DNA from: Rathayibacter caricis DSM 15933
GTDB lineage: Bacteria > Actinomycetota > Actinomycetes > Actinomycetales > Microbacteriaceae
DNA length: 64,000 nt
Assembly: GCF_003044275.1 (NCBI RefSeq)
Contig: NZ_PZPL01000001.1
Span: 3,100,001-3,164,000, forward strand
Reading direction: 5' to 3'
Shown: positions 56,684-64,000 of the stretch, piece by piece
How positions within the stretch are numbered: the first letter of the stretch is position 1
Layout of the letters: every line of letters begins with the position of its first letter
Made by a program: the position numbers and the translations under genes
Notes under the pieces: model-generated
The model's database searches: none
What the model was told of the DNA's origin: nothing
Seen by the model: the letters and a program-made list of their open reading frames with translations, nothing else

Positions 56684-57472
56684 GTGCCCACCGAATGCAT
56701 CCACGGCCTCGACATCGCGCTCTGCGACGTCTGCTCCCCCGCCAAGGCTCCCGAGCCCGCGGCCGGGCGCACGCGCACCCCGGCGCGCGTCCCCGGGACC
56801 TCCCGCGCGGCCACCGCGCGAGCGGCGGCGCGAGGAACGGCCCGCGAGAAGCCCCTGCCCAAGGTCGACATCGCCGCCCAGCGGATCTACCACGTCACGC
56901 ACATCGACAACCTCGCCGCGATCGTGGCGGCCGGAGCGATCCTGGCCGACGAGCACCTCCCCGAGCGTCCCGCCATGGACGTCAGCGCGGAGACCACGCG
57001 CGAGCACCGCCGCGCCGTCCAGGTCCGCGACGGAGCGAGCGTCGCCGGCTTCGTCCCCTTCTTCCTCTCGCCCGACGCGGCCCTCTGGGCCGATCTCCGC
57101 GGTGAGCGGGTGCTGCCGCACTGGTCGCCCCGCGCCCACGACACGACGGCGTCGCAGTACGTCGTCCTCGTCGGATCGCTGGCCTCGGCACCGGTCCTGA
57201 GCGACGGCGACGCGTCCCACGTCCTGACCCGCTTCACGGAGGGCGACGCCCTCGTCCGCACCTTCGCCCGCCTGCTCGTCGACGAGCCCGCGCTGCGCAG
57301 CGCGGAGGCACTCGTGCCGGAGCGGTTCCCGCTCGAGGAGATCGCCGTGGTCGGCGTGCCCTCGGTCACCACCCGCAACAAGGTGAAGGCGCTCTTCGAG
57401 GGCAGCTCCGCCTCACCGCGCGTCGCGGTCTACCCGCCCTGGTTCCACCCGGTCGCGGTCGAGGAGGAGTGA
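56684..57472 (+). CDS. orphan DarT-like ADP-ribosyltransferase (DUF4433) with Cys/His N-terminus
   Basis: A 262-aa protein. Residues 64-245 look like the DarT/DUF4433 fold: RIYHVTHIDNLAAIVAAGAI (67-86) for NAD binding, FVPFFLSPDAALW (123-135), and RSAEALVPERFPLEEI (205-220) with a candidate catalytic Glu208. The N-terminus has CIHGLDIALCDVC (Cys5, His7, Cys14, Cys17), a likely zinc site, then a 40-residue Arg/Ala/Pro linker. DarT toxins modify thymidine in single-stranded DNA and are paired with the DarG macrodomain antitoxin. No macrodomain is encoded nearby. A housekeeping or defence role is possible. AAGGA precedes the GTG. Confidence 0.7.
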   Translation: MPTECIHGLDIALCDVCSPAKAPEPAAGRTRTPARVPGTSRAATARAAARGTAREKPLPKVDIAAQRIYHVTHIDNLAAIVAAGAILADEHLPERPAMDVSAETTREHRRAVQVRDGASVAGFVPFFLSPDAALWADLRGERVLPHWSPRAHDTTASQYVVLVGSLASAPVLSDGDASHVLTRFTEGDALVRTFARLLVDEPALRSAEALVPERFPLEEIAVVGVPSVTTRNKVKALFEGSSASPRVAVYPPWFHPVAVEEE

Positions 57473-57479
57473 GCGCGGA

Positions 57480-58004
57480 TCACGTCCCGCTCTGCAGATC
57501 GAGGCGCTCCGAGAGGTAGCGCTCGATCGGCATGAGACCCTGCTCGCCGAGGCCCGGCGCCCAGCGGACCAGGACGTCCGCGCCCCGCAGGGCGAGCGGC
57601 TCCGGATCTGCGCTCAGGCCGTCCGCGTCCAGCGCGAGCCTCCGCCAGCCGTAGTTGACGATCTCGCCCTCGCGGAACGGTCCGTCGAAGGCGGCGCGGC
57701 GGATCTCGCGGCGCGCCTCCTGCGACTCCGACTGGTTGTTCGCGTGCAGCGGCGCCACCGCGCGGGTGACCGATCCGACGGCGTAGAGCGAACCGGTCCT
57801 CTCCAGGAGCAGGACGCCGAGTCGCCAGGCCCTGGTGACCGGCGCCATGACCGGCGCGCGGCGGAAGCCGAGGATCGCCCGGGGCCGGCGTAGCTCGGCG
57901 AGAGCCTGATCGGCGACGCCTCGGCTCTCGAGCTCGGCGACCATCGAGGCGAGCACCTCCCCGAGGCGCTCAGCGGCCCGCGCCGCGTCGGTCGAGTGCG
58001 TCAT
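57480..58004 (-). CDS. hypothetical protein, unknown family
   Basis: A 174-aa soluble protein with a helical N-terminal third (AAERLGEVLASMVAELESRGV) and a basic middle (LRRPRAILGFRRAPVMAPVTRAWRLGVLLL). The C-terminal part is beta-rich, with EIVNYGWRRLALDADGL. No catalytic motif is evident. The start at 58004 has GGAGGAGG upstream, and a TAGGCT box lies further up near 58030. Its stop is 7 bp from that of the convergent DarT-like gene. It is not a macrodomain and so is unlikely to be a DarG antitoxin. Confidence 0.65.
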   Translation of the reverse strand: MTHSTDAARAAERLGEVLASMVAELESRGVADQALAELRRPRAILGFRRAPVMAPVTRAWRLGVLLLERTGSLYAVGSVTRAVAPLHANNQSESQEARREIRRAAFDGPFREGEIVNYGWRRLALDADGLSADPEPLALRGADVLVRWAPGLGEQGLMPIERYLSERLDLQSGT

Positions 58005-58122
58005 GGGCCTCCTCCGGTCCGTGCCGGCCAGCCTAGAACGGGTGGCAGAGCGGATCCGAATCGGCGGGCCGGGTGGACGGGCCCGGATACGATCGCCTGA
58101 CGACACCGAGGGAGGACGAGCG

Positions 58123-58689
58123 ATGCGCGTCATCATGATGGGACCGCCCGGCGTGGGCAAGGGCACCCAGGCGGCGATCCTGGCCGGGACGCTCGGCGTT
58201 CCGGCGATCTCGACCGGCGAGCTCTTCCGCGCCCACGTGGCCGATGGCACGGACCTCGGACGGCGCCTGCGCACGATCGTGGAGGCGGGCCGCTACGTCC
58301 CCGACGAGATCACGAACGCGCTCGTCGCGGAGCGGCTCGACGAATCGGACGCGCAGGACGGCTTCATCCTCGACGGGTACCCGCGGACGCTCGCGCAGGT
58401 CGCGGAGCTCGACCGGATGCTCCGGGAGCGCGACGTGGAACTGGCGCGGGCGGTCCTGCTCGTGGCGGACACGGAGGTGGTGGTGGACCGGCTGCTCTCG
58501 CGCGCGGTGCAGCAGAAGAGAGCCGACGACGACGCCGAGGTGATCCGTCACCGGATCTCGGTGTACGAGCAGGAGACCGCTCCGCTCGAGCAGGTCTACG
58601 CCGAGGCGGGGATCCTCGTCCGCGTCGACGGCAGCGCCGGACAGGACGAGGTCGCCCGACGGGTGGCCGCGGCGTGCCGGTCGGAGTGA
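58123..58689 (+). CDS. adk: adenylate kinase, short-lid type
   Basis: A 188-aa nucleoside monophosphate kinase converting ATP and AMP to ADP. The P-loop is GPPGVGKGT (7-15), with AISTGELFRAHV for AMP binding and GFILDGYPRTLAQ. The lid is reduced to a short RAVQQKRADDDAEVIRHR segment without zinc cysteines. Most relatives keep their main adk between secY and map in the ribosomal-protein region. This isolated copy may therefore be a paralogue (inference). GGGAGG lies before the ATG. Confidence 0.88.
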   Translation: MRVIMMGPPGVGKGTQAAILAGTLGVPAISTGELFRAHVADGTDLGRRLRTIVEAGRYVPDEITNALVAERLDESDAQDGFILDGYPRTLAQVAELDRMLRERDVELARAVLLVADTEVVVDRLLSRAVQQKRADDDAEVIRHRISVYEQETAPLEQVYAEAGILVRVDGSAGQDEVARRVAAACRSE

Positions 58690-58711
58690 CCGGGCACGCC
58701 GCGACGGCGGC

Positions 58712-59203
58712 TCAGATCGCCGAGGCGAGGACCTCGTCGAGCTTGGCCGAGGCCTCCTCGTCGGAGCCCTTGAGCGCGAGCGACAGCTCCGAGACCAGGA
58801 TCTGACGCGCCTTCAGCAGCATGCGCTTCTCGCCGGCCGACACTCCGCCGGCCTGCTCGCGGCGCCACAGGTCGCGGACGACCTCGCTGACGCGGTACAC
58901 GCTGCCGCTGGCCATCTTCTCCTGGTTGGCCTTGAAGCGGCGGGACCAGTTGCTGGCCTCCTCCGCGACGTCGCTGCGCAGGACGTCGTAGACCGCCTGG
59001 ACTCCGGCGTCGTCGATGATCTCGCGCACGCCGACCAGCTCGGCGTTCTCGACGGGCAGGGTGATCGTGAGCTCGCTGGTGTGCACGTTCATGGTCATGA
59101 ACGTCTTCTCGACGCCCTTGACCGAGCGCTTCTCGAGCCCGGTGATCGTCACCGCTCCGTGGTGCGGGTAGACCAGGGTCTCGCCGACCTCGAATGTCAT
59201 CAT
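58712..59203 (-). CDS. CarD-family transcription regulator
   Basis: A 163-aa RNA polymerase-binding protein of the CarD/CdnL family. The N-terminal RID (Tudor-like) domain starts FEVGETLVYPHHGAVTI. The C-terminal DNA-binding helical domain contains ASNWSRRFKANQEKM, EVVRDLWRREQAGG and SAGEKRMLLKARQILVSEL. The essential actinobacterial CarD is usually next to ispD/ispF. This copy is instead coupled to a TetR gene and diverges in the RID half, so it may be a second CarD (inference). The first of two tandem ATGs (59203) overlaps the TetR stop by ATGA and has AAAGG at 7 nt. Confidence 0.88.
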   Translation of the reverse strand: MMTFEVGETLVYPHHGAVTITGLEKRSVKGVEKTFMTMNVHTSELTITLPVENAELVGVREIIDDAGVQAVYDVLRSDVAEEASNWSRRFKANQEKMASGSVYRVSEVVRDLWRREQAGGVSAGEKRMLLKARQILVSELSLALKGSDEEASAKLDEVLASAI

Positions 59204-59880
59204 GTCGTGCCTTTCATCGTGGGGCCTGTGGTGGGAGGAATCGGGGTTCCGAGCGGCGCATCGGCCAGCCACGGAGGAAGGAGGGCGACGAGCTGCTCGA
59301 CCAGCTCCTCGTCAGTGCCGTCGATCGAGCCGGCGAGCCAGGCTCCGACGACGGCGAGGACGCCGCCCGCGGCGAAGGTCGCGGTGAGCTCCGGGTCGAC
59401 GGATGCGGGGACGCCGGCACGGGCCAGGACCTCGCGGTGCAGGCCCAGCACTGTGTCGAGCACGGCGTCGTCCGAGGCGACGCGGGCCGACGCGCGGGCG
59501 CGGAGCCGGGCGTGGAAGGCGTGCCGGTCGACGAGGCGCTCGACGAGCCGCGCGTAGCCGCGCCGCAGCGCGGTGGCTCCGGTGCGGTCCTCCGCGTCCC
59601 CCTCGGCGACCTCGGCGACGACAAGGTCCTCGCGCAGCAGAGCGGAGGCGACCGCGGCCGCGTCCTCGAAGTGCGCGTAGAAGGAGCTGCGGCTGATGCC
59701 GGCCTCGCGGACGATGTCGCTGACGGCGATGCCCTCGGTCCGCTGCTCGCCGTCGTGCATCACGAGCCGCTCGACCGCATCGAAGACGCGGCGACGCGTC
59801 CGGCGGGCCCGGGGATCGGCCGACGCGGGGCCGTGGGGTGCGCCCGCTCCGTGCAGGGAGGCGACGCGAGCGGAAGTCAT
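59200..59880 (-). CDS. TetR-family transcriptional regulator
   Basis: A 226-aa repressor-type protein. The helix-turn-helix IAVSDIVREAGISRSSFYAHF lies at about 51-71, after an Arg-rich N-terminal arm. The ligand-binding helical domain contains RHAFHARLRARASARV and a conserved AGGVLAVVGAWLAGSIDG segment. Its last codons overlap the CarD-family start, so the two are made together. No palindromic TetR operator was obvious upstream. It is leaderless with TAGACT 7 nt before the ATG. Confidence 0.88.
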   Translation of the reverse strand: MTSARVASLHGAGAPHGPASADPRARRTRRRVFDAVERLVMHDGEQRTEGIAVSDIVREAGISRSSFYAHFEDAAAVASALLREDLVVAEVAEGDAEDRTGATALRRGYARLVERLVDRHAFHARLRARASARVASDDAVLDTVLGLHREVLARAGVPASVDPELTATFAAGGVLAVVGAWLAGSIDGTDEELVEQLVALLPPWLADAPLGTPIPPTTGPTMKGTT

Positions 59881-59887
59881 CGACGAC

Positions 59888-59893
59888 AGTCTA
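59888..59893 (-). promoter_or_regulatory. -10 box of the tetR-carD operon
   Basis: TAGACT, 7 nt, then the ATG at 59880 on the - strand. Confidence 0.5.
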
Positions 59894-59941
59894 CCACTTC
59901 CCGGACAGGTGTTCGGGAGTGACGGTCACGTGGTGCCGCAG

Positions 59942-60796
59942 TCAGCGGCGGTGCGCCTCCTCGAGTCGGCCGAGTCGCGTCCTCGCCGCGCGCTCGCTGG
60001 GCGAGAGGCGACCGAGATAAATCTCCAGGCCCCGCATCAGGAGCCGGTTGGCCGTGATCGCCGGCCACCAGGGGCGGCGGAGCCCGAGCAGCCGGCGGAC
60101 CTCCGGACGGAGGGAGGCGACGGCACCGGCGAAGAGCAGCGGGTAGACGACGCCGGCCTCGCCGGGGAGGCGGATGTCGCGGAGGAACCCGACCGCCTCG
60201 CGGACCCGCTCGTCCGGCTTGAGCTCCGCCGCGAAGCCCACGAGCTGCTCCCGGAGCTCGGCGACGCTCTCGGGCGGGTTCGGCACTCCGAGCAGGCGGC
60301 CCGACTCCGCCCACTCGCGGACGTAGGCGTCGGGACCGCCCGGAATCGGACGACCCCAGATCTCGTGGGTACTGAGGAAGGCGTCGGTGAAGGCGTCGTG
60401 CACCCAGAGCAGCAGGTGCGGATCCTGCGCCGAGTAGGGGCGCTCGGCGCCGGCCGCGTCCTCGTAGGTCCCGGTGATCCGCTCGTGCACGCCGGTCACC
60501 CAGCGGGCGGCCCCGGTGGCGGCCGCGCGGTCGCCGAAGCTCGTCGTCAGCACCCAGCGGACGGTGTTGTCCAGACGCCCCATCGGATCCTCGCGATACG
60601 TCGAATGGTCGTGGACCCCGGCCATCGCGCCCGCGTGCAGGGTCTGCATCAGGAGCGCCCTGACACCGGCGATCATCGTCGGCATCGCTCCGTTGACCGC
60701 CCACACCGCACTGCCGGGACCGAAGAGTCCCGGGCCCTCGCCCTGCTCGAGTGCGACGACCCAGTCGGGGCGGGGACGGGGGCGGCGGCGGCTCAT
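59942..60796 (-). CDS. oxygenase MpaB family protein (DUF2236)
   Basis: A 284-aa protein of the DUF2236/MpaB group, which includes rubber oxygenase Lcp and is thought to bind heme. Family features are AMPTMIAGVRALLMQTLHAGAMAGVHDHSTYREDP-type residues around 37-72, the RLDNTVRWVLTTSFGD helix, and HLLLWVHDAFTDAFLSTHEIWG with candidate heme-ligand histidines. There is no signal peptide. The function in this organism is unknown. CACACT at 6 nt before the ATG is a weak leaderless-type -10. Confidence 0.85.
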   Translation of the reverse strand: MSRRRPRPRPDWVVALEQGEGPGLFGPGSAVWAVNGAMPTMIAGVRALLMQTLHAGAMAGVHDHSTYREDPMGRLDNTVRWVLTTSFGDRAAATGAARWVTGVHERITGTYEDAAGAERPYSAQDPHLLLWVHDAFTDAFLSTHEIWGRPIPGGPDAYVREWAESGRLLGVPNPPESVAELREQLVGFAAELKPDERVREAVGFLRDIRLPGEAGVVYPLLFAGAVASLRPEVRRLLGLRRPWWPAITANRLLMRGLEIYLGRLSPSERAARTRLGRLEEAHRR

Positions 60797-60862
60797 CCGG
60801 CCAGTGTGCGCTCGCCCCCTGTACCGCGGCTGTCTGTCACCCTTTCGGCCTAACGCGCCTCG

Positions 60863-63800
60863 CTACTCGGCCAGCAGCTCGCGTACGTCGTCGGCCGTCA
60901 GCGCCTGCGAGAACAGCTCCCCGTCGTCCAGGACGGCGGCGCCGAGGCGGGCCTTGCGCTCCTTCAGCCGCACGATCTTCTCCTCGATCGTGTCGAGGGC
61001 GACCAGACGGTAGACGTTGACCCGGCGCTGCTGCCCGATGCGGTGCGCCCGGTCGACGGCCTGGGCCTCGGCCGCCGGGTTCCACCAGGGGTCGAGGATG
61101 AAGACGTGGTCCGCCTCCGTGAGGGTGAGGCCGGTGCCGCCCGCCTTCAGGCTGATGAGGAACACCGGCGCGTCGCCGGAGCGGAAGGACTCGACGACTC
61201 CCGCCCGGTCGCGCGTCGATCCGTCGAGCTGCACGAACGGGACCCCGCGCGCCCGCAGTCGCTCCGCCGCCCGCTCCAGGTACGTGGTGAACGTGCTGAA
61301 GACGAGCGCGCGCCGTCCCTCGGCCAGCACGTCGTCGAGCTGCTCCACCAGAGCGTCGAGCTTGGCCGAGGGCACGTGCCGGTAGGAGGGATCGACCAGG
61401 GAGGCGTCGAGCGCCAGCATCCGCAGGAGGGTGAGCGAGCGGAAGACGGTGAACCGCTGCCGGTCGAGGTCCTCGACCAGGCCCAGCAGCTTCCTCCGCT
61501 CGCGCTGCAGATAGCCGTCGTAGAGCACGCGGTGCGCGGGAGCGAGGGTCACCTCGATCGTCTGCTCCTGCTTCTCGGGCAGCTCGGGCGCGACCGCCTC
61601 CTTCGTCCGGCGCAGGAGGAACGGGCGCACGCGTCGGCGGAGGCGCTCGAGCCGGCGGCGGGCTCCCTCCTCCTGCGAGACGGTCCGCCCCTCGGACAGG
61701 TCGGGCGACGCGATGCCCAGCGGCGCTTCCGCGTGCTGGATCGGCCGCGTGTACTCCTCCTGGAACCGGCGCAGCGGGGGCAGGAGGCCGGGCGCCGTCA
61801 GCGCGAGGATCGCCCAGAGCTCGTCGAGCGAGTTCTCGAGCGGAGTGCCGGTCAGCGCGAGCACGATCGGCGCGCCGAGCGAGCGAGCCGCCCGGTGGGT
61901 CTGCGAGGCGGGGTTCTTGACGAACTGGGCCTCGTCGAGGACCAGGGCGGACCAGCTCCGAGCAGCCCACTCCTCCGCGGCCAGGCGCAGGACGGCGTAG
62001 CTCGTGACGACGAGATCGGCATCGTCCGGTATCCCCGCGACCCCGGTCCGCGCGCTCGACACCGTGTGCACCCGCAGCCCGGGGGCGAAGCGCGCCGCCT
62101 CGGAGGCCCAGCCGGGCACCACCGAGGTCGGAGCGACCACGAGGAACGGCGCGCACCGCTCCCCCGACGCGCGCGCCTGCTCGACCGCCTCCAGCATCAT
62201 CGCGAGGGCCTGCAGGGTCTTGCCGAGCCCCATGTCGTCGGCGAGGATCCCGCCGAGACCGTGCCGTCGGCGGTGGGCGAGCCACGAGTACCCCTCCTGC
62301 TGGTAGGGCCGGAGCTCGGCGCGGAGGCCCTCCGGAGCGGCGACGTCTCCCGGAACCCCGGCGGCCAGCGCCTGCTGCAGGACCTGCCGCCACGCGTCCG
62401 AGGCGACGCTGTCGTCGGCGAGCTCCTCCAGCTCCTCCCACAGCGCCGTCTGGTGCCGGCCGAGCCGCGGACCCGTCTCCCACTCGTCGAGCTGATCGGC
62501 GCGGTTCAGCAGCTCGCGCAGTCGATCGAGCCCCGGATGGGCGAGCGAGAGGTAGGAGTGGTCGACGAGCCGGATGCGGTCGCCCCCGGCCGAGAGCGCG
62601 CGGAACAGTGGGAGGAAGGGCACGCTCACGTCGCCGATCCTGACGACGACGGCCAGGTCGAACCAGTCGGCGTCCGCGGTGTCGACGGCGGTCACCGTGA
62701 GGGTGAGATCGCCGTTTAGGAGCCGGTAGTCTGGCGGGACGCCCTCGCGCTCCACCCGCACCCCGCCGACCTCCTCGAGACGCGGCAGGTGTTCGACGAC
62801 GAACACCGCGGCGTCCGCTCCGCGCAGGAGGGCACCGGCCGCGAGATCGGGGACGACGGGGGACCCGACATCCGCGAGCGTGGCGGTCGCGCGGCGCAGG
62901 ATCGCCGCCTCGAGGAACCCCGTGCCCTCGCCGTCGATCTCGCTCGAGCGATCGGCGCTGCGCCGCCAGCGCCAGCTCACCCGCACTGCGCGGCGGGGCT
63001 CGAAGGACACTGTGCAGACCAGCCTCGGCGGCTCCGGCTCGTCGATCTCGACGCCCGGTCCGCTCGGCCGGACGGCGACCCGCCCGCGCAGGGCGGGGAG
63101 GTGGTCGTGGAGGAACTCGTCGACGTCCTCTGCGGGCACGCTCGTCGCCTCCGGATGGCGGAGCAGACGCAGCTCCTCGTCCTCCAGCGCTGCCGCGGCC
63201 GGCGCGAGGAGCAGTGCGGACGGATCCCCGCCCTCGACGAGGTAGACGCCGTGGCGCGCGACCGGGCGGACCTCGTCGAGCTGCCGGTCCTCCTCGCCGA
63301 GGCGGAGGACCGGTCGCAGCTCGAGCGCTCCGGACCGGTCGGTCGCGAGGAGTGCGACGTGCGCCGCCGGACCCAGGCGCACCGCGCTGCGGTCCGGCGC
63401 CAGGAGGGGGATCCCGAGGGCGGGGGCCTGCTCGAGCAGGCGCCAGAGCAGTGGGCTCTCGTAGTCGTCGAGGTGGATCCAGTCGGGGTCCTGCCCGAGG
63501 TGCACGGTCCGCGTCGCGCGGTGCAGGGCGGCGAACTCCGCGAACCAGCGCTGGTGGGCCGGATCGAGCGAGAGGCGGTGCGTCTGGAAGTTCAGCGACT
63601 TCCAGGTGAGCGTCGAGCGGTTCCAGGCCCCGCCGCGCCCCGGGACGACGGGCCGCGTGGCGAGCCGGTGGTCGTCGCGGGCGGCGGGGTCGTAGTCCTT
63701 CGCGCCGACGCGCTCGCTCGTCGGCGCCCGCCACGGATCGTCGGCGCGTCGCACGAGACGGCGCAGCTCGAACTGCAGCCCGATGGGAGTGAGCGGCCCG

Positions 63801-63883
63801 GCCACGACGTCCGGCCGCTCCTCCGAGCCGCTGAGCTCGCCGAGACGGGCGCGCCAGGCGGACGGGAGCGGTTCGGGAGGCAC
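60863..63883 (-). CDS. SNF2/RapA-type DEAD-box helicase
   Basis: A 1006-aa DNA- or nucleoprotein-remodelling ATPase. The N-terminal 500 residues are an uncharacterised SNF2-associated region with no SWIM zinc finger. The SNF2 ATPase follows: DDMGLGKT near residue 555, VVTSYAVLRL, LVLDEAQFVKNP (DEAQ box, near 649) and LTGTPLENSLDELW. The helicase C domain has LVFSTFTTYLERA, LISLKAGGTGLTLTEADHVF and RAHRIGQQRRVNVYRL (near 948). Such proteins are widespread in actinobacteria, with roles in repair or transcription recycling. No methylase or nuclease partner lies nearby, so a defence system is not indicated. Confidence 0.9.
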   Translation of the reverse strand: MPPEPLPSAWRARLGELSGSEERPDVVAGPLTPIGLQFELRRLVRRADDPWRAPTSERVGAKDYDPAARDDHRLATRPVVPGRGGAWNRSTLTWKSLNFQTHRLSLDPAHQRWFAEFAALHRATRTVHLGQDPDWIHLDDYESPLLWRLLEQAPALGIPLLAPDRSAVRLGPAAHVALLATDRSGALELRPVLRLGEEDRQLDEVRPVARHGVYLVEGGDPSALLLAPAAAALEDEELRLLRHPEATSVPAEDVDEFLHDHLPALRGRVAVRPSGPGVEIDEPEPPRLVCTVSFEPRRAVRVSWRWRRSADRSSEIDGEGTGFLEAAILRRATATLADVGSPVVPDLAAGALLRGADAAVFVVEHLPRLEEVGGVRVEREGVPPDYRLLNGDLTLTVTAVDTADADWFDLAVVVRIGDVSVPFLPLFRALSAGGDRIRLVDHSYLSLAHPGLDRLRELLNRADQLDEWETGPRLGRHQTALWEELEELADDSVASDAWRQVLQQALAAGVPGDVAAPEGLRAELRPYQQEGYSWLAHRRRHGLGGILADDMGLGKTLQALAMMLEAVEQARASGERCAPFLVVAPTSVVPGWASEAARFAPGLRVHTVSSARTGVAGIPDDADLVVTSYAVLRLAAEEWAARSWSALVLDEAQFVKNPASQTHRAARSLGAPIVLALTGTPLENSLDELWAILALTAPGLLPPLRRFQEEYTRPIQHAEAPLGIASPDLSEGRTVSQEEGARRRLERLRRRVRPFLLRRTKEAVAPELPEKQEQTIEVTLAPAHRVLYDGYLQRERRKLLGLVEDLDRQRFTVFRSLTLLRMLALDASLVDPSYRHVPSAKLDALVEQLDDVLAEGRRALVFSTFTTYLERAAERLRARGVPFVQLDGSTRDRAGVVESFRSGDAPVFLISLKAGGTGLTLTEADHVFILDPWWNPAAEAQAVDRAHRIGQQRRVNVYRLVALDTIEEKIVRLKERKARLGAAVLDDGELFSQALTADDVRELLAE

Positions 63884-63958
63884 GGCCCCATGCTCCCACG
63901 GCCCTCCGACACGCTCGCCGGTCCCCCGCAGGACCGCTGCGGCGAGGAGAATCGGCGC

Positions 63959-64000
63959 ATGACCACGAGCGACTCCCCCACCCCTGTCCGCCTCGAGATC
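63959..64000 (+). CDS. 5' end of an unidentified gene
   Basis: An ATG with GAGGAGA about 9 nt upstream opens a frame (MTTSDSPTPVRLEI...) that runs off the window. It is divergent from the SNF2 gene. There is too little sequence to name. Confidence 0.5.
   Translation, partial: MTTSDSPTPVRLEI

Noticed and set aside
56684..63883. A multi-gene defence island spanning the DarT-like, CarD/TetR, DUF2236 and SNF2 genes
   Set aside because: The genes lie on both strands, several have normal housekeeping relatives, there are no nuclease, methylase or mobile genes, and base composition matches the rest of the window.

Overview
This window is about 64 kb of chromosome from a high-GC Gram-positive actinobacterium. 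The protein set points to the family Microbacteriaceae, perhaps a Rathayibacter- or Clavibacter-like genus. The evidence is an RbpA, WhiA, CarD and OpcA complement, SufB-SufD-Rieske-SufC gene order, the gap-pgk-tpiA-secG cluster beside the transketolase-to-6-phosphogluconolactonase cluster, GT4-type glycogen synthase, and very frequent leaderless genes. The genus is an inference. There are no insertion sequences, integrases, phage genes or CRISPR arrays, so this is core chromosome with a few accessory genes.

Layout. 0-8 kb: trehalose/glycogen metabolism (treS, divergent glgA and glgC) with an exonuclease, a YdeI-type protein, zinc-independent ribosomal protein L31, an ABC ATPase and serB. 8-14 kb: a translationally coupled SatD/membrane-protein pair behind an unusual operator, fabG, an overlapping DUF3099 - small Cys/His protein - SURF1 cluster, an ABC-F ATPase and bioY. 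14-18 kb: the SUF iron-sulfur assembly operon (sufB, sufD, Rieske ferredoxin, sufC, sufT) without visible sufR, sufS or sufU. 18.8-20.7 kb: ctaA and ctaB for heme A synthesis.

21-29.4 kb: pentose phosphate operon(s) on the + strand (tkt, tal, pgi, zwf, opcA, pgl). Facing it, 29.5-46 kb on the - strand, is a long run read in the order rpsA, coaE, uvrB, uvrA, uvrC, rapZ, whiA, sod, gap, pgk, tpiA, secG, rbpA. It combines translation, nucleotide excision repair, cell-envelope/sporulation-type regulators and lower glycolysis. Between tpiA and secG lies 684 bp of non-coding DNA built from a large inverted repeat and two tandem 184-bp structured units. This is the most unusual DNA in the window.

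46-53 kb: a DUF885 metallopeptidase, polA, a hotdog thioesterase, a PNPOx-fold oxidase, a PdtaR-like ANTAR response regulator, tRNA-Leu(CAA) and a GNAT acetyltransferase. 53-58 kb: a coupled sulfhydrylase/flavin monooxygenase pair suggesting organosulfur use, a DUF427 protein, an orphan DarT-like ADP-ribosyltransferase with an N-terminal Cys/His cluster, and an unknown protein. 58-64 kb: a short adenylate kinase, a CarD-family regulator overlapping a TetR regulator, a DUF2236 oxygenase, a large SNF2 helicase, and the first 14 codons of a further gene.

A recurring regulatory theme is a TANNNT -10 hexamer (often TAGGCT) placed exactly 6-7 nt before the ATG/GTG in at least fifteen genes. This is the signature of leaderless transcripts. 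All coordinates of coding regions include the stop codon.
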